The notes below the pieces were generated by a model. It was given only the letters and a program-made list of their open reading frames with translations, ran no database searches and had not been told where the DNA came from. Source: Oceanicola sp. D3 (GTDB taxonomy: Bacteria; Pseudomonadota; Alphaproteobacteria; Rhodobacterales; Rhodobacteraceae). From it: 64,000 nucleotides of DNA. Below are positions 49,279 through 60,452 of this stretch, piece after piece. The stretch lies in contig NZ_CP040932.1 of NCBI RefSeq assembly GCF_006351965.1, forward strand, positions 1,054,001 through 1,118,000. The letters run 5' to 3'. The position numbers and the translations under genes were made by a program. The first letter of the stretch is position 1. Each line of letters opens with the position of its first letter.

Positions 49279-52200
49279 TCAATAATCGCGTTCGAAGAAA
49301 ATCCCGATGCCCGCGTTTCCGTCCGATGAGGTGGAGCCCTTCACGTTCACGTTCGGGCCGATCTGCAGGTTAAGGTTCAGCTCTGTGGTTCCGTCGCTCT
49401 CCACCACCACGTCGGAATAGACGTTATCGCTGATATACTTGCCCGCACGCACGGCGGTGTTGCCCTCTTCGCTCTGGCTTACATCCAGATCATCAAGGCC
49501 GAACTGGTCGCGCAAACGGCTCATGATCCCCGCGCCGCCGCGCCCGGCGAGCGTGGCAACAGCGCTCGCGAGTTCCAGCGCCTGCAGGGGCGAAAGGGAG
49601 GTGAGGTCGCGCCCGAAGATAAGCTGGGCCAGGATCTCATCCTGCGGCAGGGAGGGCGCGGATGTGAAGGTGATCTGCGGGTCCGAGGGCGAGCCTTCTA
49701 GGATAACAGAGATGGTGTAGCCGTCGGTTTCGGTGCTGGCGACGAGCCGCAGATCTGCGTCAAACGAGCCAGTCAGGCGTGCCGTGCCTTCTGTCAGCTG
49801 AAACCGCTGGCTGAGCACGTCGAGCCGCCCGCGTACCAGCTCGAAGGCCCCAATGGGGATGACCTCAGAGGTGGTGCCGGTCAGCCGCAGGGAGCCGCCC
49901 AACTCCGCATCCAGCCCGCGGCCCCGCACAAACACCTGGTTGGGCGCGGCGAGTGTGATGTCGAGCGCAAAGCCTCCGCCTCCAGCCGCCTCGCCTCCCG
50001 TGCCCGTGCCGGTCTCGTTCAGCCCTGCGCGGTCCTGCGTGGCGCGCACCGCCGCTGGTGCGCCGACGTGGGTAATATCGGGGATGTCCCCAACCCCGGA
50101 AATCCCGCTCGACGGGATCCGAATTTCGGTGCGCCCAAGCTCCAGCCGCCCCGTAATGCCCGCGCCGCCCGCGAGCGGCCCGGCAAGGGTGACGGTGCCG
50201 TTGACGGAGGTGTCGTAAAGCTGCGGATCGCGCAGGTTGAGGCTCTGAAAATTGAGGGTGAGATCAGCGCTTTGTGGCGACGTCAGGCCAACCGTTCCGA
50301 GCACCGCGATGCCGCCGCCCTGTCCGCCGGTCGCGGAAACCTCCACACGCGCCGAGCCGCCCGAGAGGATGACGTTGCCGGAGATGTTTTCCAATGACAC
50401 GCCAAGCGAAGGCGCAACAGCGCGCGCGCCCGAGGTGCGGACGGTGCCGGTGAGGCTTTCCAGTGCCAGCGGCCCGTTTAGCTGCAGATCAATCGTGGCG
50501 GGGCCGTTCAGCCGCTGCGGGCTGATGAAGGCATTGGCGAGGCCAAGGGGCGCTTGCCCGGTGATCGAGAGGTTGCCCGTGTCGCCCACAACCGTGCCAT
50601 TCACTGCCGCCGTGGTGCCGCCGGGGCCGGTGGCGTTGATATCGAGCCCGATGGTGCCGCCCGCACTCGTGACAGTGCCGCTGGCACTGGCCAGTCCGGC
50701 GAAGTCAGGCGCGATCAGGCCAAGGTTTGCCAACCGCGCCTCAAGCGTGATCCGGCTCGGCGTGCCGTTGGCGCTGACGTCGAGGTTTGGCCCGTCAAAG
50801 CTGGCCGCTTCGATGGTGATCTCCTGCGCCGCATCCGCGCGGCTGACCTGAGCGGAATAGCTGGAACTGCCGGTGATCAGGCCATCCACCGTGGCATTGC
50901 CGGTGCCGAGGCGCTGCGCCGTGCCGTTCAGTGCCAGATCGAGCGCGCCGGTTCCAGGGTCAAAAAGACCGGTGGCGGTGGCTTGCGTTGCACCAGAAAG
51001 TGCCACCCCCGCAAGGCTGGAGAAGCGCGACAGGGCAGGGGCGTTTGCAGTGAGGTCATAGGTGATCGCAGATTGGCCCAGCGGTTGGGCCAAGGTTGCG
51101 GTGCCGGTGATTTCGGTTTCATCCAGCGCAACCAAAAGGTTGGTTACGCGCAGCGGGGCGTTGGTGGCATAGGCCAGATCGGCCCCGATCCGCCCCTCGC
51201 CGCCAAGCACCGGGTCGAGCCGCGTGTTGCCAATCCCCAGCCCCTCTGTGGTGCCATCGAGCCTGATATCCGCGCTGCCATTGCCGGGGCGGTAGGTGCC
51301 GGAGGCAGAAAGGGTGGCCGCGCCGGTGAGCGGCAGGCCTGCGAGGCCCTCAAAGCGAGATAGGGCGGGGGTGAAGAGCGTTGCGCCAAAGGTAACAGGC
51401 CCTTGGCCTGCGGGGGCGGTGAGGGTGGCGGCGCCGTTCAACGTGGTTTCGCCCGAGGTGAAGGCGATTTCGCTCAAGGCCAGAGGACCGTCAGCAACGT
51501 AGTCGAACGTGGTTTCCAGCCGGGCCGTCTCACCCAAGGCGCGGGCCATATCAGCGTCTTGCGCCGTGAAGCCCTCGCCCGAAAGCGCCAGAGCCCCATC
51601 GGCGCGTGCCAGCCCGCCACGTGCTGTTTGCTCCAGCGTGCCCGCGCCCTCAAGTGTGAAGGCCTCTGCCCCGTAGCCCTCCGTCACGAAGTCGCGGAAC
51701 GCCGCATTCACCCGCCAGCGCCCCTCCTCGGCCCCATAGCTCATGTCGAGCGTGCCGCCCGAAAGGGCGAGCCCGCCTGCAATCGGCAGGCGGACGCTGC
51801 CGCTCTCATCCGTGAGCAGGGCCGCGACTGTGGCGGTTTGCAACTCGGCTCCCGCAAGGGCCACCCGCCCACTGAGCCGCGCCGCGCCGCTGGCCTCCTG
51901 CTCGGGAAAGAGCGGTGCGAGGCTTGGCAGCTCTGCGGTAAAATCAAGCGCCGAAACCGCCGTAGCCACAGTGCCTTTAGCGGTGATCGCGGCACGTTCG
52001 GTGCGGGCCTCGGCGCGGCGCAGGCTGATCCCGTTTTCGTTGCGCGACACGCTCACATCAATCCGGCCTTCCCCGGCCAGCATCCTGTCTACGACGTCTT
52101 GCCCGATGGCGAGATCGCTGGTTGTGCCGGCAAGCCCAAGGTCGAATCCGCCCGAAAGAAGGGCCACATTGCCGGTGATCCCAAGCGCCGCCGCGCCGGT

Positions 52201-53718
52201 CAGTTCCACGCCGGCAAGCGGGCCAAAGCGGGCAAGGTCTTCGGCGGTCAGCTGCAGGTCGACCCCGGTTGAAAGGTCGGTATCCAACCCGTCCACGGTG
52301 GCATTGCCGGTCAGGCCAAAATCTGCGCCGGTCAGGTTGAGGCCGGAAATCCGCAGCGGCTGCCCCTCGTCATAGGCTAGAGTGAACTGCCCGGTGATTG
52401 CCTCGCCCATGGCCCGAGCCAGGGCCTCATCTTCCGGGGCGAGGCCCCGCGCGTCGAGCGTGACATTGGCCGCGACCGCGCCAATCTCTTCGGCGTCACC
52501 GGAGGTGATGCGGCCATCGGTGCCGATCTCCATCCTCTCGGCCACAAATCCCGTGGTTCGCACGCCCGTTGCCTCTGCCGCGGCGGTAAAGCCGCGCCCG
52601 TTTGCCTCATCGTAGTTTAGCTGCATCGTCGCGCTGGATACCGAAGTGTCACCGCCGCCAAAGGGCAGGACCACGGGGGCACCCGCCGGATCGGAGAGGG
52701 CCAATTGCAGGGCCATTCGCCGGGGCCATCCCGAGGCGGAGAACAGAAAATCACCCTCCACCGTCGCGGTGCGGGCCGTCAGCGACAGGCCGGAAAGGGA
52801 AACCGCGCCATCCGCATCGCGGGCAACGCGCGCCTGCAGGCTGATGTCTTGGCCGAAAAAGTCCCGCAAGCCGGGCGCGAAAAGCGGGGTGACATCGCCC
52901 GAAAGGTCTACCGTGACGGTAAAGGGCGCATCCGCCGCCTCGCTGGCGGCAAGTGCGATGGTACCACCCAGCCGTTCCTCCTCATCGGATTGCACGGCCA
53001 ACTGCAAAGCAAGATCACTCACTGGGCCCTCGCCCTGCAACGTCACATCGAGCGCCGGGGCACCGGGGATGTTCAAAATGCCTGCGGCGATGCCTGCTGG
53101 CCCCTCGCGCATGACAAGGTTCACAACAGCCTGCTCGGCGGCGGGGTCATAATCGGCGATGAGGGTAATTTCGCCCTCTTTGCCATCTACCCTATCAAGC
53201 TGAACATCCACGTCGATGCCGCCATCTGCCAGATGCACCTCGCCCGCGAGGCTCACCACCGCATCCTGCCCCAGTAGCGCGGCACCAAGCTCAGCTCGTT
53301 CCACGGCCAGCTTGGCAATATCAACCGAAACCGGCAGCTCGGGGATCGAGAAAGGCGTTGCCTCTGGTGAGGGGGTATCATCCGTCAACGGCGCACGCGG
53401 CATGACAATGCGCTCGGCGGAAAACTCCGAAACTTCAAGCCGCCCGCGCAGCAGTGCGGCGCGGTTCCAATCCAGCACTATGCCCTCGACGGTAAGCCAT
53501 GCGCCCGCATCATCCTCGATGGTGATGCTATCAATCGTGGCGCGGGAGGACAGCGCGCCCTGAAACCCATCAATCACCACTTGGCGACCGGCGTCAGAAA
53601 GTACGTCTTGCAGAAGGTTGGTCAGATACCCCTTGTCGGCCTCTTCAGAGGCGCTTTCCTGCGCTGCGGCAGTGAGCGGGGCGATCAGGAGGAGGAGGCA
53701 GAGAACAAATGTGCGCAT
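49279..53718 (-). CDS. tamB: Translocation and assembly module subunit TamB
   Basis: A 1479-residue envelope protein anchored in the inner membrane by its N-terminal segment (MRTFVLCLLLLIAPLTAAAQ), with a long beta-helical body of repeated AsmA/DUF490-like strands and a conserved C-terminal domain (LILAQLIFGRDLTSLSPLQALELASAVATLAG, LDVSQSEEGNTAVRAGKYISDNVYSDV). TamB spans the periplasm and, with TamA, helps lipid transport or outer membrane protein insertion. It follows tamA by one base, so the pair is one operon. The DNA shows imperfect internal repeats matching its repeated protein structure. Confidence 0.95.
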   Translation of the reverse strand: MRTFVLCLLLLIAPLTAAAQESASEEADKGYLTNLLQDVLSDAGRQVVIDGFQGALSSRATIDSITIEDDAGAWLTVEGIVLDWNRAALLRGRLEVSEFSAERIVMPRAPLTDDTPSPEATPFSIPELPVSVDIAKLAVERAELGAALLGQDAVVSLAGEVHLADGGIDVDVQLDRVDGKEGEITLIADYDPAAEQAVVNLVMREGPAGIAAGILNIPGAPALDVTLQGEGPVSDLALQLAVQSDEEERLGGTIALAASEAADAPFTVTVDLSGDVTPLFAPGLRDFFGQDISLQARVARDADGAVSLSGLSLTARTATVEGDFLFSASGWPRRMALQLALSDPAGAPVVLPFGGGDTSVSSATMQLNYDEANGRGFTAAAEATGVRTTGFVAERMEIGTDGRITSGDAEEIGAVAANVTLDARGLAPEDEALARAMGEAITGQFTLAYDEGQPLRISGLNLTGADFGLTGNATVDGLDTDLSTGVDLQLTAEDLARFGPLAGVELTGAAALGITGNVALLSGGFDLGLAGTTSDLAIGQDVVDRMLAGEGRIDVSVSRNENGISLRRAEARTERAAITAKGTVATAVSALDFTAELPSLAPLFPEQEASGAARLSGRVALAGAELQTATVAALLTDESGSVRLPIAGGLALSGGTLDMSYGAEEGRWRVNAAFRDFVTEGYGAEAFTLEGAGTLEQTARGGLARADGALALSGEGFTAQDADMARALGETARLETTFDYVADGPLALSEIAFTSGETTLNGAATLTAPAGQGPVTFGATLFTPALSRFEGLAGLPLTGAATLSASGTYRPGNGSADIRLDGTTEGLGIGNTRLDPVLGGEGRIGADLAYATNAPLRVTNLLVALDETEITGTATLAQPLGQSAITYDLTANAPALSRFSSLAGVALSGATQATATGLFDPGTGALDLALNGTAQRLGTGNATVDGLITGSSSYSAQVSRADAAQEITIEAASFDGPNLDVSANGTPSRITLEARLANLGLIAPDFAGLASASGTVTSAGGTIGLDINATGPGGTTAAVNGTVVGDTGNLSITGQAPLGLANAFISPQRLNGPATIDLQLNGPLALESLTGTVRTSGARAVAPSLGVSLENISGNVILSGGSARVEVSATGGQGGGIAVLGTVGLTSPQSADLTLNFQSLNLRDPQLYDTSVNGTVTLAGPLAGGAGITGRLELGRTEIRIPSSGISGVGDIPDITHVGAPAAVRATQDRAGLNETGTGTGGEAAGGGGFALDITLAAPNQVFVRGRGLDAELGGSLRLTGTTSEVIPIGAFELVRGRLDVLSQRFQLTEGTARLTGSFDADLRLVASTETDGYTISVILEGSPSDPQITFTSAPSLPQDEILAQLIFGRDLTSLSPLQALELASAVATLAGRGGAGIMSRLRDQFGLDDLDVSQSEEGNTAVRAGKYISDNVYSDVVVESDGTTELNLNLQIGPNVNVKGSTSSDGNAGIGIFFERDY

Positions 53719-53719
53719 C

Positions 53720-55522
53720 TCAGAACGCCTGCCCGATGCCGATATAAAGCTCTACGCCATCCCCGGTGTCGCCGCCCGTCGGGGTTGCTACATCCAGCCG
53801 GATCGGGCCAAGCCCGGTTTGGTATCGAATGCCAAGCCCTGCGCCCGCATGGCTTTCCCCTTCGTCGCCCGGCCAGCTCTCGGCACTGACAAGGCCGAAG
53901 TCGTAGAAGCCGACCACTTGGATCTTGTCGCTGACCTGCCCGCGCAACTCAACAGAGGCTCCAAGAAAGGACCGCCCGCCAATCTCTTCACCGCCGGGCA
54001 AGGTTACGCCGAGCGACTGATAGGGCTGGCCCCGCACCGTGCCGCCGCCGCCGGAGTAAAACAGGAAATCTGGCACCGTTTCGGTCACATCTGTGCCCAT
54101 CACCGAGCCAAGCTGGAGCCGCCCGGCGAGGGTGATCTTCTCCTCCGCGCCAAAGCTGCGATACCCCCGCGCATCGGCATAGAGCCGCGCGCCGTTGCCC
54201 GAGCCGGAGAGGCCGATGAATGGGGTGAGGTCGAGGTTGAGAAAGTAGCCATTCTTCGGGTCAAGGTCGTTGTCGCGCCGGTCCAGCGTGCCGCTGAAGG
54301 GCAGGGTAAGCAGGGTAAAATCCCGTGTGCCGATATCATCCTCGGTATGCGAGTAGAGCAGCCCGAGCCCGCCCTGAAACTTGTAGTCCTCGTTCACGAT
54401 CCGGGTCACGCCAGCCTCGATCTCGAAGCTCTGAGAGAGGTAGAGCGGCTCGTCCTCATGCTCCAACGCGGCGCGAATGTAGAAATCTGTATCGGGGTTG
54501 AAAGTGCCGGGGCGGCCAAAGAGCACGCTGAGGCGATAATCCACTCCATTGTCACCGCTCATGCCGATGTTGCTGATCTCGCCGTCAAACCGCAGCCGTT
54601 CGGCCCCGCCCAGCAGGTTGCGGTGCAGCCAAAACGCCGAAACCGATGCCCCTTCCAGCGTCGTCAACTCAGCACCAAAGCCGATCCGGCGACGTTTGGC
54701 CTCTACAAGCTCCGCCTCGATGTCGAGCGTGCCATCGGGGTTGGCGCGCGCCGCCTCGCTGAGGGTGACCGAGCGAAACGCGCCGGTGCGCTGCAGCCGT
54801 GTGGAGGCCTTGTCGACCTCATCGGGGTGAAAGGTTTCGCCGCGCGGAAGGCCGGCGATTTCGATGATCCGGTCGGTGCGGACACGCTCGTTGCCGCGCG
54901 GCTCCAGCTGCCCGAACTGCAGCTTGCGACCCGGGTTGAGCCCCACCGACACATCAAGCCGCCGCGCCGGGTGGTTGGCCGTGATGCGCTGGTTGGTGAC
55001 CTCGGTCTTGGCGTAACCCAACTCACGCCAGCGGTCGATTGCTGCCACTCCCGCCTCTTCGATCACCGGCACCTTCGCAGGCTCTCCAGCCCTGAATGCG
55101 CCGGGCAGATTGCTGCGCGGGGCGAGCGGCGCAATCTCGGCGCGGCCAAAGCGAAACTGCGGCCCCGGCTCTACCACCACGTTGATTTGCCCCACCTGCC
55201 GGGGCACCGCGAAGGGCGACATTTGTGCCGCCTCGCGCCCATCGAGCCGGATCGAAACCACCGGGCCGTAGTAGCCCTCGCCATAAAGCGCCGCGATGAT
55301 GTGGCGGTAATCCGCCTGCGCCGCCGCCACCAGCCCCTGCGGATCGGCCTCGCCTTCAAGAAGCAGTGAACGGGTGGAGAGAACGGCGATGATCTCATCG
55401 CGCAACGCACTGTCGCCGCCCGCGACGGAAAGCCCGATGCGGGTTTCAGCCTGAAGAGTTAATGCGCTGAAAAAGAAAAGGAATAACGCGGTCGCAGCAC
55501 GGCAGATACGGGGGGGCTTCAC
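53720..55522 (-). CDS. tamA: Outer membrane assembly protein TamA (Omp85 family)
   Basis: A 600-residue outer membrane barrel. Signal peptide MKPPRICRAATALFLFFFSALTLQA, then POTRA domains (about residues 25-265, e.g. VGQINVVVEPGPQFRFGRAEI and FHPDEVDKASTRLQRTGAFRSVTLSE) and a C-terminal Omp85 barrel with the GGGGTVRGQPYQSLG pattern that holds the L6-type R-G motif. The last residue is phenylalanine (YIGIGQAF), a typical barrel ending. It works with TamB in the gap behind it. Confidence 0.94.
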   Translation of the reverse strand: MKPPRICRAATALFLFFFSALTLQAETRIGLSVAGGDSALRDEIIAVLSTRSLLLEGEADPQGLVAAAQADYRHIIAALYGEGYYGPVVSIRLDGREAAQMSPFAVPRQVGQINVVVEPGPQFRFGRAEIAPLAPRSNLPGAFRAGEPAKVPVIEEAGVAAIDRWRELGYAKTEVTNQRITANHPARRLDVSVGLNPGRKLQFGQLEPRGNERVRTDRIIEIAGLPRGETFHPDEVDKASTRLQRTGAFRSVTLSEAARANPDGTLDIEAELVEAKRRRIGFGAELTTLEGASVSAFWLHRNLLGGAERLRFDGEISNIGMSGDNGVDYRLSVLFGRPGTFNPDTDFYIRAALEHEDEPLYLSQSFEIEAGVTRIVNEDYKFQGGLGLLYSHTEDDIGTRDFTLLTLPFSGTLDRRDNDLDPKNGYFLNLDLTPFIGLSGSGNGARLYADARGYRSFGAEEKITLAGRLQLGSVMGTDVTETVPDFLFYSGGGGTVRGQPYQSLGVTLPGGEEIGGRSFLGASVELRGQVSDKIQVVGFYDFGLVSAESWPGDEGESHAGAGLGIRYQTGLGPIRLDVATPTGGDTGDGVELYIGIGQAF

Positions 55523-55671
55523 TGTGTTTCGCGCTCCTTGGTCCTCGCCGGGACTCTAGGCGAAACCCCGGCAACTGCAACCAGCCTGCCATGTGTCTGG
55601 CCCCTGTTTTGGTGCTGTTTGCGCACCTTCCTATAACGGTTAACGCGCAGGCCAGCGGCGCGGTTCCGGTG

Positions 55672-57297
55672 TCAGCCTGCCGGGGTGATCCGTGCCAATA
55701 GGGCTGGCGCATCGGCTTGCGGAATGGCCCCGGCGATCCGCCCACGCGGGCCGGTGAGGCGGGTGGCCGCAAAGGCTTCGGCCACAGGGGCTGGCGCGCT
55801 GCGCAGCAGAATCGCGGCGGTGAGCAGCAGGGCCGTGCGCTCGGCAAACCAGCGGGCCTCGGCCTCTGTCGGCAGTCCGGAGGGCCAGCGGGCAAGGTGA
55901 TCGGCCAGCGCCGCGTCATAGGCAGATGATGCGCCCCGCGCCTCGGAGAGCTCAGCATGAAGCACCTCTCCGGCGAGCGGCTCGCGGGCGAGGGTACGCA
56001 GAATGTCGAGGCAGATAACATTGCCCGACCCCTCCCAGATGCCGTTCAGCGGCGCCTCGCGATAGAGCAGGGGCAGGGGGGTGTCTTCGACATAACCCAT
56101 GCCGCCCAGCACCTCCATCGCCTCGACGCAGACCATCGGGCAGAGCTTGTTGGCCAGAAACTTCGCCAGCGCCACCCCGATGCGGGCAAAGGCGCGAGCC
56201 TCTTCGCCGCTGCGGTCGAAGGCGGCGGCCACATGCAGGCCGAGAGCGGTGCAGCCCTGCCAATCGAGCGACAGATCGGCGAGAACGGATTGCATCAGCG
56301 GCGCGTCAATGAGGCGGCGCTGGAAGGCAGTGCGGTGGCTGGCCCAGTGGTGCGCCTCCACAAGCGCGGCGCGCATCAGCCCGGCGGGGGCCATCGCGGT
56401 GTCGAGCCGCGTGTGGTGCACCATCTCGATGATGGTGCGCACGCCTGCCCCCTCCTCGCCCAGCATCAGGGCATAGGCCCCTTCGTATTCGATCTCCGCA
56501 GAGGCGTTGGAGCGGTTGCCCAGCTTGTCCTTGAGCCGCATCAGCCGCACCGCATTGCGCTCGCCCTCCAGCCAGCGCGGCACCAAAAAGCAGCTGAGCC
56601 CGCCGGGGGCCTGCGCCAGCGTCAAGAACCCGTCTGACATCGGCGCGGAGCAAAACCACTTGTGCCCGAACAGCCGCCAGCCCGCCCCGTCACTTTCGGC
56701 GCGGGTGGTGTTGGCCCGCACATCCGAGCCGCCCTGCTTTTCGGTCATCGCCATGCCCAGCGTTGCGCCCCGCTTTTGCACAACTGGCGCGATGCTGGCG
56801 TCATAGCTGCGAGATACCAGCTTGGGCCCCCAGAGCGCCGCAATCTCGGGCGTCGCGGCCAGCGCGGGTGTGGCGGCATAGGTCATGGTGAGCGGGCAGC
56901 AGTGCCCCGGCTCAACCTGGCTGGCGAGGTAAACCATGGAAGCATGGGTTGCATGCCCGCCCGCCGCGCCTTCCCAAGCCACCGCCGCATAGCCCGCGGC
57001 AGTGCTTGCGGCCATCAACCGATGATAGGCCGGATGAAACCGCACCTCATCAAGCCGCCGCCCGCCCGCGTCAAACTGCACCAGCTCGGGCGGGTTGCGG
57101 TTGGCCTCGCGCCCGGCTTCTCGCATCTCGGACCGCCCCAGTGCCGCGCCGTAGCTGGCCAGCGCTTCTGCCTGCCCGCCCGCCGCCGCGACGGCCTCTC
57201 GCAGAACCGGATCATCGGCCCAGAGGTCCGCGTCGCCCCGGGCCGGGGGCTGGTTGGTGACCTCATGTGTCGGCAAATGGGAGCGGGGCGGCAACAT
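55672..57297 (-). CDS. aidB: AidB-like acyl-CoA dehydrogenase
   Basis: A 541-residue flavoprotein of the acyl-CoA dehydrogenase fold. The N-terminal LPTHEVTNQPPARGDADLWADDPVLRE is the AidB signature, and GMAMTEKQGGSDVRANTTRAE and YVEDTPLPLLYREAPLNGIWEGSGNVICLDILR are core ACAD/AidB blocks. AidB belongs to the DNA-alkylation (adaptive) response in E. coli and binds DNA near promoters. It starts 32 bp after betA with no terminator between, so it may be cotranscribed with the bet genes; no Ada gene is visible. Confidence 0.9.
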   Translation of the reverse strand: MLPPRSHLPTHEVTNQPPARGDADLWADDPVLREAVAAAGGQAEALASYGAALGRSEMREAGREANRNPPELVQFDAGGRRLDEVRFHPAYHRLMAASTAAGYAAVAWEGAAGGHATHASMVYLASQVEPGHCCPLTMTYAATPALAATPEIAALWGPKLVSRSYDASIAPVVQKRGATLGMAMTEKQGGSDVRANTTRAESDGAGWRLFGHKWFCSAPMSDGFLTLAQAPGGLSCFLVPRWLEGERNAVRLMRLKDKLGNRSNASAEIEYEGAYALMLGEEGAGVRTIIEMVHHTRLDTAMAPAGLMRAALVEAHHWASHRTAFQRRLIDAPLMQSVLADLSLDWQGCTALGLHVAAAFDRSGEEARAFARIGVALAKFLANKLCPMVCVEAMEVLGGMGYVEDTPLPLLYREAPLNGIWEGSGNVICLDILRTLAREPLAGEVLHAELSEARGASSAYDAALADHLARWPSGLPTEAEARWFAERTALLLTAAILLRSAPAPVAEAFAATRLTGPRGRIAGAIPQADAPALLARITPAG

Positions 57298-57329
57298 GGG
57301 GCCATCCTACGCTTCGCCGCGCGGCCCGG

Positions 57330-58988
57330 CTAGCGTTGCGCGGTCTGCCAGTCGGGGTGCACCCATGGCTGCACGTTTTGAGGAGGCAGCGGAGCGCGGC
57401 CAAGGATATGGTCGGCAGCCTTCTCGCCGACCATGATCGAGGGCGCGTTGAGGTTGCCGTTGGTGATGCGCGGGAAAATCGAACTGTCGGCCAGCCGCAG
57501 CCCTTCCACGCCGATCACCCGGCACTCGGGGTCAACCACCGCACGCGGATCATCGCGCCGCCCCATGCGGGCCGTGCCGCAGGGGTGATAGGCGCTTTCG
57601 GCGTGCTCGCGGATCACCGCGTCGAGGGCCTCATCGCTCTGCGCCTCTTCACCCGGCTGAATCTCGTGCTTGAGGTAGGGTTTGAAGGCATCTTGCCGAA
57701 TGATCTCGCGGGTCAGGCGGATGCAACGGCGGAAATCGACCCAATCCTGCTCTTCGCTCATGTAGTTGAAGAAAATTCGCGGCGCCTCTGCTGGATCGGC
57801 GGATTTGAGCGTGACCTCCCCGCGCGAGGGCGAGCGCATCGGGCCGACATGGGCCTGAAAGCCGTGGCCCTCCGGCGAGGCTTGCCCATCATATCGCACG
57901 GCGATCGGCAGAAAGTGAAACTGGATATCGGGGTAGTCCACGCCCGCCGCAGAACGGATGAAACCAGCGCTCTCAAACTGGTTGGAGGCCCCGGGGCCGG
58001 TGCGGGTAAACAGCCAGCGGGCGCCAACATAGGCTTTGCCCAACAGGTTCCAATACTTGTAAAGGCTCACCGGCTGTGCCGCGGCATATTGCACGTAAAG
58101 CTCAAGGTGATCTTGCAGGTTTTTCCCCACGCCCGCGCGGTCTGCCAAAACCTCGATGCCATGCTCGGCCAGGTGCGCCGCAGGGCCGATGCCCGAGAGC
58201 ATCAGCAGCTTTGGCGAGTTGATGGAACTGGCCGCGAGGATCACCTCGGCCTCGGCGCGGATCACCTCGATGGTGCCGCCGCGTTCCACCTCGACACCAA
58301 CTGCGCGGCCATTTTCAAACACCACGCGGCGCGCAAAGGCGCGGATCATCTCGCAATTCGGCCCCTTGAGCGCGGGCTTGAGGTAAGCCTTTGCGGCAGA
58401 CCAGCGCTCGCCCTTCCAGACCGTCATGTCATAGGGGCCGAAGCCCTCTTGCTGCGCGCCGTTGTAATCGCCGGTGCGCGGGTAGCCCGCTTGCACTCCG
58501 GCTTCCACAAAGGCGCGGGTGAGCGGATTGAGACGTGCCCCCCGGGTGATATGGAGCGGGCCATCGGTGCCGCGCCATGCCGCATCGCCGCCATGGCCGC
58601 CGTCATGCCAGTTTTCCATGCGCTTGAAGTAGGGCAGCACATTGGCATAGCCCCAGCCCTCGGCCCCCTCGTCGCGCCAATGGTCGAAGTCGCGGGCGTG
58701 GCCGCGCACATAGATCATCCCGTTGATCGAAGACGACCCACCGATCACCTTGCCACGCGGGGTGGCCATGCGCCGCCCGCCGAGGTGTGGCTCGGGCTCT
58801 GACTGAAAGCCCCAGTCATAACGCTTCATGTTCATGGGAAAGCTGAGCGCGCCGGGCATATTGATGAATGGCCCCCAGTCGGTGCCGCCATGCTCGATCA
58901 CCAGCACCCGGCGGCCCGCCTCGGCCAGCCGCGCAGCCATGGCGCAACCCGCGCTGCCCGCGCCAACGATAACGTATTCGGCCTGCAT
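57330..58988 (-). CDS. betA: Choline dehydrogenase
   Basis: A 552-residue GMC-family FAD oxidoreductase oxidising choline to betaine aldehyde (and further) at the membrane. [31 protein letters not shown] is the FAD fold; [25 protein letters not shown] and the C-terminal active-site region [43 protein letters not shown] with the catalytic His are as in BetA. The ATG shares a base with the betB stop (TGATG). Together with betB, betC and betI it gives choline-sulfate to glycine betaine conversion. Confidence 0.94.
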   Translation of the reverse strand: MQAEYVIVGAGSAGCAMAARLAEAGRRVLVIEHGGTDWGPFINMPGALSFPMNMKRYDWGFQSEPEPHLGGRRMATPRGKVIGGSSSINGMIYVRGHARDFDHWRDEGAEGWGYANVLPYFKRMENWHDGGHGGDAAWRGTDGPLHITRGARLNPLTRAFVEAGVQAGYPRTGDYNGAQQEGFGPYDMTVWKGERWSAAKAYLKPALKGPNCEMIRAFARRVVFENGRAVGVEVERGGTIEVIRAEAEVILAASSINSPKLLMLSGIGPAAHLAEHGIEVLADRAGVGKNLQDHLELYVQYAAAQPVSLYKYWNLLGKAYVGARWLFTRTGPGASNQFESAGFIRSAAGVDYPDIQFHFLPIAVRYDGQASPEGHGFQAHVGPMRSPSRGEVTLKSADPAEAPRIFFNYMSEEQDWVDFRRCIRLTREIIRQDAFKPYLKHEIQPGEEAQSDEALDAVIREHAESAYHPCGTARMGRRDDPRAVVDPECRVIGVEGLRLADSSIFPRITNGNLNAPSIMVGEKAADHILGRAPLPPQNVQPWVHPDWQTAQR

Positions 58989-60445
58989 CAGAAGGCTGCC
59001 TCGACATCGCCCATGCGGACGTAAACCGACTTGAGCTGCGAATAGTGCTCGATCGCAGCCTTGGAGTTTTCGCGCCCCACGCCAGAGGCCTTCACCCCGC
59101 CGAACGGGGCCTCAACCGGCGCGTCATTGTAGGAGTTGATAAAGCAGCTCCCGGCCTTGAGCTGGCCGATGACGCGGTGCGCGCGGGAAATGTCGCGGGT
59201 AAACACCCCGGCAGAGAGGCCGAAGGCGGTGTCATTGGCGCGGGCGATTGCCTCGGCCTCGCTTTTGAAGTCGAGCACGGCCATCACCGGGCCAAAGATC
59301 TCTTCGCGCGCAATGGTCATCTCGTCCTTCACATCGGCGAAGACCGTGGGGGCGAGGTAGAAGCCATCGCGCTCAAGGCGCTCGCCGCCCGCCACCAGCC
59401 GCGCGCCCTCTTCAATGCCCTTGGCGATGTAACCTTGAACGATCTCCATCTGCCGGGCGCTGACCATCGGGCCAAAACTGGTGGCCTCATCCATCGGATC
59501 GCCGATCACAGCGCCCTTCAGCCGCTCCGCGAGGCGGGCGAGGAAGGCCCCCTTGATCCCGCGCTGCACGAACACGCGGGTGCCGTTCGAGCAGACCTGA
59601 CCGGTGGAATAGAAGTTGGCATTGATCGCACCGCTGACGGCGTTGTCGAGGTCGGCATCGTCAAAGATCACCAGCGGCGACTTGCCGCCAAGCTCCATTG
59701 TCACATGCTTCATCTCGCCCGCCGCAGCGGCATAGACCTTGCGGCCCGTCGGCACGGAGCCGGTGAGCGAAACCTTGGCAACACGCGGGTCCGTCACCAG
59801 CTGCCCGCCAACTTCGCCCATGCCCTGCACCACGTTGAACAGGCCCGGAGGGGCGCCGGCTTCGGTGAGGATCTCGGCCACCTTCAGCGCGCAAAGCGGG
59901 GTGGTTTCGGACGGTTTGAACACCATTGCATTGCCGCAGGCGAGCGCGGGTGCGCCTTTCCAGCAGGCGATCTGGGTGGGGTAGTTCCACGCACCGATGC
60001 CAACGCAAACGCCAAGCGGTTCGCGGACCGTATACACCCAATCCTCGCCCAGTTGGATGTGCTCGCCGGTCAGGCTGGCGGCCAGCCCGCCGAAATACTC
60101 CAGCGCATCGGCACCGCTCGTCGCATCGGCCACCAGCGTCTCCTGAAGCGGTTTGCCGGTGTCGTAGGTTTCCAGCACCGAGAGGTCGCGGTTGCGCTCG
60201 CGCATGATCCGGGCGGCGTCGGTCAACACCCGGCCACGCTCGCGCCCAGTCATGGCCGCCCATGTCTTTTGGGCCTCCGTGGCAGCCTCAAGCGCGGCGT
60301 TCACTACCGCAGGCGTTGCAGCATGGACGCGGGCAACCACCTCACCTGTGGCGGGATAAATCACCTGGATAACCTCGCCTGCGGTGTCTTCGAGATAGGC
60401 GCCGTTCACGTAGTGGCTGGCGGTCGGTTGCGTTTCATAAGTCAT
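58988..60445 (-). CDS. betB: Betaine aldehyde dehydrogenase
   Basis: A 485-residue NAD-dependent aldehyde dehydrogenase making glycine betaine. [33 protein letters not shown], the catalytic Glu in [19 protein letters not shown] and the catalytic Cys in [17 protein letters not shown] are present. The C-terminal [32 protein letters not shown] is BetB-like. It starts seven bases after the betC stop, inside the operon. Confidence 0.95.
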   Translation of the reverse strand: MTYETQPTASHYVNGAYLEDTAGEVIQVIYPATGEVVARVHAATPAVVNAALEAATEAQKTWAAMTGRERGRVLTDAARIMRERNRDLSVLETYDTGKPLQETLVADATSGADALEYFGGLAASLTGEHIQLGEDWVYTVREPLGVCVGIGAWNYPTQIACWKGAPALACGNAMVFKPSETTPLCALKVAEILTEAGAPPGLFNVVQGMGEVGGQLVTDPRVAKVSLTGSVPTGRKVYAAAAGEMKHVTMELGGKSPLVIFDDADLDNAVSGAINANFYSTGQVCSNGTRVFVQRGIKGAFLARLAERLKGAVIGDPMDEATSFGPMVSARQMEIVQGYIAKGIEEGARLVAGGERLERDGFYLAPTVFADVKDEMTIAREEIFGPVMAVLDFKSEAEAIARANDTAFGLSAGVFTRDISRAHRVIGQLKAGSCFINSYNDAPVEAPFGGVKASGVGRENSKAAIEHYSQLKSVYVRMGDVEAAF

Positions 60446-60452
60446 TGATATC

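Noticed and set aside
53618-55369. A 583-residue plus-strand frame opposite tamA
   Set aside because: tamA has signal peptide, POTRA and barrel features; the opposite frame is a shadow without family character.
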